In this document: positions 59,444-64,000 of the stretch, piece by piece
Numbering within the stretch: the stretch's first letter is position 1
Layout: every line of letters starts with the position of its first letter
Source of the DNA: Bacteroidia bacterium
GTDB lineage: Bacteria > Bacteroidota > Bacteroidia > AKYH767-A > OLB10
Assembly (NCBI GenBank): GCA_023262505.1
Contig: JALRAP010000001.1
Location: 1-64,000 of the forward strand
Length of the DNA: 64,000 nucleotides
Direction: 5' to 3'
Notes under the pieces: generated by a model
The model's input: only the letters and a program-made list of their open reading frames with translations
Databases searched by the model: none
Told to the model about the DNA's origin: nothing
Program-made: the position numbers and the translations under genes

Positions 59444-61279
59444 CTACTCAACGGTGACAGACTTGGCCAGGTTCCGAGGCTGATCGACATTGCAACCGCG
59501 CATCACGGCAATGTGGTAAGAAAGCAATTGAAGTGGCACCACAGATACTAGCGGAATGAGCAGTTCATCGGTCTCAGGAATCTCCAAGACATGGTCGGCA
59601 ATTTTACGAACCTCCTCATCACCTTCGGTAACAATCGCGATGATGATGCCTTTACGCGCTTTGACTTCCTGAATATTGCTCACAACCTTCTCATATGAGC
59701 TGTTCTTAGTGGCAATAACAACAACGGGCATTTCCTCATCTATCAGTGCGATGGGACCATGCTTCATTTCAGCTGCAGGATAACCCTCGGCATGTATGTA
59801 TGAGATTTCCTTAAGTTTGAGTGCGCCTTCTAAAGCAACAGGGAATCCATATCCCCTACCTAAATACAGAAAGTTACGAGCATCTTTGAATTTGGCAGCC
59901 AGTTGACGTATTTCGTCGTTAGCGTCCAATGCGCGGGTCACCTTTTCCGGAATACTTTCCAACTCGCTTAACAAAGTTTGAAACCTTGAATCGGTTATGG
60001 TACCCTTCTTCCATGCTATTTGGAGCGCAAGCAATGTAAGCACCGTTACTTGTGCAGTGAATGCTTTGGTGGAAGCAACACCGATTTCAGGACCGGCGTG
60101 AGTGTAAGCCCCCGCATGTGTGGCCCTAGGTATACTTGAACCAACAACGTTGCATACGCCAAATATTGTGGCGCCCTTGGACTTAGCAAGCTCGATTGCA
60201 GCCAACGTATCGGCAGTTTCACCGGATTGGGAAATGGCAATCACCACATCCTCCTCATTGATGATAGGATTGCGATATCTGAATTCAGAAGCATATTCAA
60301 CTTCAACTGGGATTCGAGCCAAATCCTCGATGAGATATTCGCCTACAAGTCCAGCATGCCACGAAGTGCCACAACCTACAATAATGATTCGCTTTGCGTT
60401 GACAAACTTGTTTTCAAAATCGCCTACCCCACCCAGGCGCAGCCTCCTGCTTCTTGCATCGATACGTCCACGCATACTGTCCCAAATGGAGCGCGGTTGC
60501 TCGTATATTTCTTTGAGCATGAAATGCTCATAACCTCCTTTTTCCAACATCTCCAATTGCATCTCCAGCTCCTGCACGTAAGGAACCTTGATTTGGTTAT
60601 CGATGGTTTTAACAGTGAAGTCTCCGTTGCCTATGATAGCCATTTCACCATCATTCAAATAGACCACGTTCTTGGTATATTCGACGATTGGAGTAGCATC
60701 TGATGCAACGAAGTATTCATCTTGCCCAATTCCGATTACTATAGGGCTTCCTTTGCGAGCAGCGATTAGCTTGCGCGGCTCCAAGCGAGACATGATCACA
60801 ATGGCATATGCACCCACAACCTCACCCAAAGCCAGTCGGACAGCCTCTTGAAGATCAACATTCAGATTATTGGAGATGTCTTCAATGAGATGAATCAACA
60901 CCTCCGTATCCGTGTCGCTCGAAAAGTGGTGTCCACGATTAATCAGCTCAGCCTTGATTGATGCGTAGTTTTCAATGATGCCATTGTGGATGATGGCAAA
61001 GTTCTTTGACTCCGAATAGTGCGGATGAGCGTTGCGATCGTTGGGCTCTCCGTGAGTGGCCCAGCGCGTATGACCCATACCCACTGAGCCGGCTACGTCC
61101 TTGTCTTTTGTGAACTCGGCTAAATCGGAAACTTTGCCTGCCTTTTTATAGACATGCAGTCCGTTATTTATCAAGGCGATTCCAGCACTGTCATAGCCGC
61201 GATATTCGAGGCGCTGAAGTCCCTTCATTACGATTGGATAAGCCTCCTTGGTTCCTAAATAGGCAACGATTCCACACAT
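59444..61279 (-). CDS. glmS: Glutamine--fructose-6-phosphate aminotransferase (isomerizing)
   Basis: MCGIVAYLG, RLEYRGYDSAGIA, GHTRWATHGEP, CGTSWHAGLVGEYLIE, SQSGETADTLAA, DQPRNLAKSVTVE. Confidence 0.98.
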   Translation of the reverse strand: MCGIVAYLGTKEAYPIVMKGLQRLEYRGYDSAGIALINNGLHVYKKAGKVSDLAEFTKDKDVAGSVGMGHTRWATHGEPNDRNAHPHYSESKNFAIIHNGIIENYASIKAELINRGHHFSSDTDTEVLIHLIEDISNNLNVDLQEAVRLALGEVVGAYAIVIMSRLEPRKLIAARKGSPIVIGIGQDEYFVASDATPIVEYTKNVVYLNDGEMAIIGNGDFTVKTIDNQIKVPYVQELEMQLEMLEKGGYEHFMLKEIYEQPRSIWDSMRGRIDARSRRLRLGGVGDFENKFVNAKRIIIVGCGTSWHAGLVGEYLIEDLARIPVEVEYASEFRYRNPIINEEDVVIAISQSGETADTLAAIELAKSKGATIFGVCNVVGSSIPRATHAGAYTHAGPEIGVASTKAFTAQVTVLTLLALQIAWKKGTITDSRFQTLLSELESIPEKVTRALDANDEIRQLAAKFKDARNFLYLGRGYGFPVALEGALKLKEISYIHAEGYPAAEMKHGPIALIDEEMPVVVIATKNSSYEKVVSNIQEVKARKGIIIAIVTEGDEEVRKIADHVLEIPETDELLIPLVSVVPLQLLSYHIAVMRGCNVDQPRNLAKSVTVE

Positions 61280-61286
61280 GGAAATA

Positions 61287-62582
61287 TCAATTGAGAACGG
61301 AATAAGTGATTTTCAAACGTATTTTTTCGCCCGAAGGAGTCGATGGCCCAGGCACTATGGTGCGGAATGAATTCAGGGCGCCTCCACTAGAAACGATACT
61401 GAGCCCATAATCATTGAGACTTGGATTGGAAATAAGCTTTTGCACATACCTGTTCAAGTTGAACTTATATGCTGCTGCAATTGCATCGTAGGAACCTCCA
61501 TAATAGGTTGGTGACTCCAATACATCGGGAATGATGGCTTCTTTTCCTAGTGAGTCAACTCCGAAAAGCAATAGTGCGTTATGGTTCTTGAATGTACCAT
61601 TCTCTGTTACCGGTATTATCAATTCTGCTTTGTTGATAGCGACTGGTCCATTGGCAGCCAAGTTGCGAAGATGAGGGATTTTCACTCGCGCCTTGAGGCC
61701 TGACATGGATTGGACGTAGAGCTTATCATTTCCAGAAACGGGAAATGTACCTCCGAACTGTGCAATTGTGTAGTCGTGTTGGAAGGCATTAAAACGCGGA
61801 CACCCAGAGTTAATTTCAAAATTTGCTGTTCGGCGGGTAGTGTCGGTACCGTTTTTGTAATAAAAAGTCAGCTTTGACATGGAGGCCAAAAGATTGAATG
61901 AGGCTATGACTCCTTGGCCCGCCACAGAATTTGCATCTGCGGTAACATGTATTCCATTGAAGAAATCGATGAAGGCTGTGTTATTCAAGTAAGAAGAACT
62001 AGGGGCATTCAGAAAATCATTACCAAAAGCATCGTCAAGCTTCAATCTCAAATGGGGTGCGCGTTTGGCGCCGTCTACGGCAACGCTGTCTTTGGGTCTG
62101 ATTGTTACGTTGCTGGAGAACAATAAGCGCTTTAATGCAACGGTATCATTGGTATAATAATTGGAATCGATTACCATTTTATCATCAAGCTCAAACACCT
62201 TAAAATTCATCGGCGTGGTGGTGTCTCCATAGTAATCCGCGTAAGCGAGTGTCAACACAACTGAGTCTAACACAGGTGATGTTCCAAAAGTGAACGTAGT
62301 GTTGTTGTTGGGAAGTCTTACTTCTGAGAAGAAGCCCGCAACTGTTCCTCCAAAAACCGGGTCAGCATAAGAACCTGCCAAATTAAAAGCGGTGGTCACC
62401 TCATCGCTCCGCAAGGAATCTTCACGAATCGACGAACACTCCAACGAGAATGTGTCGGTATAAAAAACTCCGGGCTGGTCGGGGGCTAGCAAATCCATTC
62501 CAATGGAATCCGGTTCAGAACATGACGCCATACCGCAAACAATAGCCACCAGGATGAAAACCCTGTTTATAGTTGATTTCAT
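61287..62582 (-). CDS. DUF4270-like lipoprotein
   Basis: MKSTINRVFILVAIVCGMASCSEPDSIGMDLL lipobox, start moved to 62582; beta-rich; sits between glmS and the glycogen-synthase-like gene. Confidence 0.82.
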   Translation of the reverse strand: MKSTINRVFILVAIVCGMASCSEPDSIGMDLLAPDQPGVFYTDTFSLECSSIREDSLRSDEVTTAFNLAGSYADPVFGGTVAGFFSEVRLPNNNTTFTFGTSPVLDSVVLTLAYADYYGDTTTPMNFKVFELDDKMVIDSNYYTNDTVALKRLLFSSNVTIRPKDSVAVDGAKRAPHLRLKLDDAFGNDFLNAPSSSYLNNTAFIDFFNGIHVTADANSVAGQGVIASFNLLASMSKLTFYYKNGTDTTRRTANFEINSGCPRFNAFQHDYTIAQFGGTFPVSGNDKLYVQSMSGLKARVKIPHLRNLAANGPVAINKAELIIPVTENGTFKNHNALLLFGVDSLGKEAIIPDVLESPTYYGGSYDAIAAAYKFNLNRYVQKLISNPSLNDYGLSIVSSGGALNSFRTIVPGPSTPSGEKIRLKITYSVLN

Positions 62583-62616
62583 GGGGCAAAGGTAGATGTT
62601 TGCGGCAATTGGAAGG

Positions 62617-63444
62617 TTAGCCGGCGGCAACTGCATCCTCAACGAGCAACTCGTCGTAAAAAGAGTTGTATGCGTCGATGTATTCTTCAGTGTTTTTGAA
62701 ACCCAAGAAAGGTTTTCCAGGCTTCTTTGCAAAGGAGGCCAACGACGGGCTCATCACTTCACTACCTTGGATTACACCATCCGAATGGGCTATGGCATTC
62801 AAGGTGATTCCTGTCCAAGTAGGGGTTTTCAAATCCTTCAAATCAGCAGTAGCCATGCCATCCATCATCACTTTTGCCTGGTAGTTGGGGCTAAAGGACT
62901 CCTCGAATTGGTCATCGTAAACGGAATAAACCACTTTGGCATCGCGGAAAATTGGATCGTCCTTATATGAGGTTTTAACCAACAAAGGGACGAGGCTGGT
63001 CATCCAACCATGGCAGTGGATAACGTCAGGGCTCCAACCAAGTTTTTTCACGGTTTCCAATACCCCGCGGCAAAAGAAAACGGTGCGATCGTCATTATCC
63101 TTGAAAAACTTCTTCTTGGCATCCCTGAAGGTGGCTTTTCTTTGGAAATACTCTTCGTTATCGATAAAATAAACCTGCATCCTGGCAGACTGGATGGAGG
63201 CAACTTTTATGATGAGTGGGTGATCACTATCCTCGATTATCAGGTTCATCCCAGAAAGTCGAATAACTTCATGCAGTTGGTTTCTGCGCTCGTTTATGAG
63301 ACCAAAACGGGGCATGAAAGTCCTGATTTCCTTACCACGCTCCTGGATCCCCTGAGGTAGATATCGGGAGATTCGACCCATATCACTAGATTCCATGTAA
63401 GGGTATATGTCGTGGGAGATGTAAAGGACTTTGGTCTTCTTCAT
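62617..63444 (-). CDS. Short glycogen/starch synthase-like protein (GT5 N-terminal domain only)
   Basis: KVLYISHDIYPYMESSDMGRISRYLPQGIQERGKEIRTFMPRFG..., PDVIHCHGWMTSLVPLLVKT; 275 aa, no C-terminal GT-B domain. Confidence 0.82.
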   Translation of the reverse strand: MKKTKVLYISHDIYPYMESSDMGRISRYLPQGIQERGKEIRTFMPRFGLINERRNQLHEVIRLSGMNLIIEDSDHPLIIKVASIQSARMQVYFIDNEEYFQRKATFRDAKKKFFKDNDDRTVFFCRGVLETVKKLGWSPDVIHCHGWMTSLVPLLVKTSYKDDPIFRDAKVVYSVYDDQFEESFSPNYQAKVMMDGMATADLKDLKTPTWTGITLNAIAHSDGVIQGSEVMSPSLASFAKKPGKPFLGFKNTEEYIDAYNSFYDELLVEDAVAAG

Positions 63445-63625
63445 AACTTATCAGGAATATGGGGTGTTCTATGCAAAGATAGTGAATATATAGTCTTTAT
63501 ACAATACATCAAGGGGTTTGGCTGAAATATAATTGAGTCTTTTGTGGCTCTTTAACTGATTAATTTTCTGTTTGTTGTGCTCTATTAGAATTGGTGGTAA
63601 GTCAAAATTGATCAAAACTTAAATC

Positions 63626-63658
63626 TTTGAATAATATCTTATCATTGCCTTAATATTG
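63626..63658 (+). promoter_or_regulatory. Putative promoter for panC
   Basis: TTTG (63626-63629), N21, TAATATTG (63651-63658), 11 bp before ATG 63670. Confidence 0.4.
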
Positions 63659-63669
63659 AAGATTTTGTG

Positions 63670-64000
63670 ATGATAGAAGCCCTTAAGGTGTCCGAGGTTA
63701 GAACTCAAGTTGAGATGGCAAGGAGCCGTGGCGAGGTTGTTGGTTTCGTACCAACAATGGGTGCCCTTCACTATGGACACATATCATTAATAAACAAGGC
63801 ATTAACGGAATGCGATTGGGTTGCTTCAAGCATTTTTGTGAACCCAACCCAATTTAACGACCCAAATGACCTGCTTCATTACCCTAGGACACCTGAAAAT
63901 GATTGGAGCCTTTTGGTACAAGCTGGTTGCCATTTACTTTTCCATCCGAGTGTACCTGAAATTTACCCTGAAGGGCTGATTTCACCCGATTTTGAGTTTG
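63670..64000 (+). CDS. panC: Pantothenate synthetase, N-terminal part (runs off window end)
   Basis: Translated by eye: MIEALKVSEVRTQVEMARSRGEVVGFVPTMGALHYGHIS...; PTMGALHxGH motif and later NPTQFN. Not in the ORF track because it has no stop in the window. Confidence 0.95.
   Translation, partial: MIEALKVSEVRTQVEMARSRGEVVGFVPTMGALHYGHISLINKALTECDWVASSIFVNPTQFNDPNDLLHYPRTPENDWSLLVQAGCHLLFHPSVPEIYPEGLISPDFEF

Noticed and set aside
61279-61287. Possible glmS ribozyme upstream of glmS
   Set aside because: Only about 7 bp separate glmS from the preceding DUF4270-like gene, so there is no room for a ribozyme leader.
1-64000. Defence island, prophage, integrative element or biosynthetic gene cluster
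   Set aside because: No nuclease/helicase/toxin pairs, integrase, transposase, phage structural genes, NRPS/PKS or precursor peptides seen in any frame of the supplied ORFs; the genes are housekeeping, signalling and T9SS surface proteins.

Overview
The window reads as an AT-leaning Bacteroidota chromosomal segment. This rests on T9SS-type C-terminal sorting domains, a gliding-motility-associated C-terminal domain, Bacteroidota-style TTTG/TAnnTTTG promoters, and the panC/glgA-like/DUF4270-like/glmS and ileS/DksA-like/lspA neighbourhoods. It is densely coding: about 50 CDSs, one tRNA-Leu and several intrinsic terminators. I saw no rRNA, CRISPR array, transposase, integrase, phage genes or recognisable defence island. 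Most genes are housekeeping (ileS, lspA, prs, rplY, pth, glyS, hemW, sodB, hflX, ribE, mqnC, pdxA, thiL, glmS, panC). The less ordinary content is: (i) an overlapping FIST sensor / PAS histidine kinase / single-REC operon; (ii) a TPR histidine kinase / stand-alone Hpt / REC protein with a C-terminal transmembrane helix; (iii) an ECF sigma factor overlapping a zinc-finger/TM/TPR anti-sigma-like protein; (iv) tandem amidohydrolases, two of whose three domains lack the metal-binding HxH; (v) a 1749-aa T9SS substrate with tandem ~145-aa repeats and no in-frame ATG before its signal peptide; (vi) a poly-Ala lipoprotein with an exact 24-bp tandem duplication; (vii) a J-domain protein with an unusual hydrophobic C-terminal half. 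I found no convincing wholly new system. The signalling modules are the best candidates for follow-up. All family calls come from reading the translations; no database search was run.
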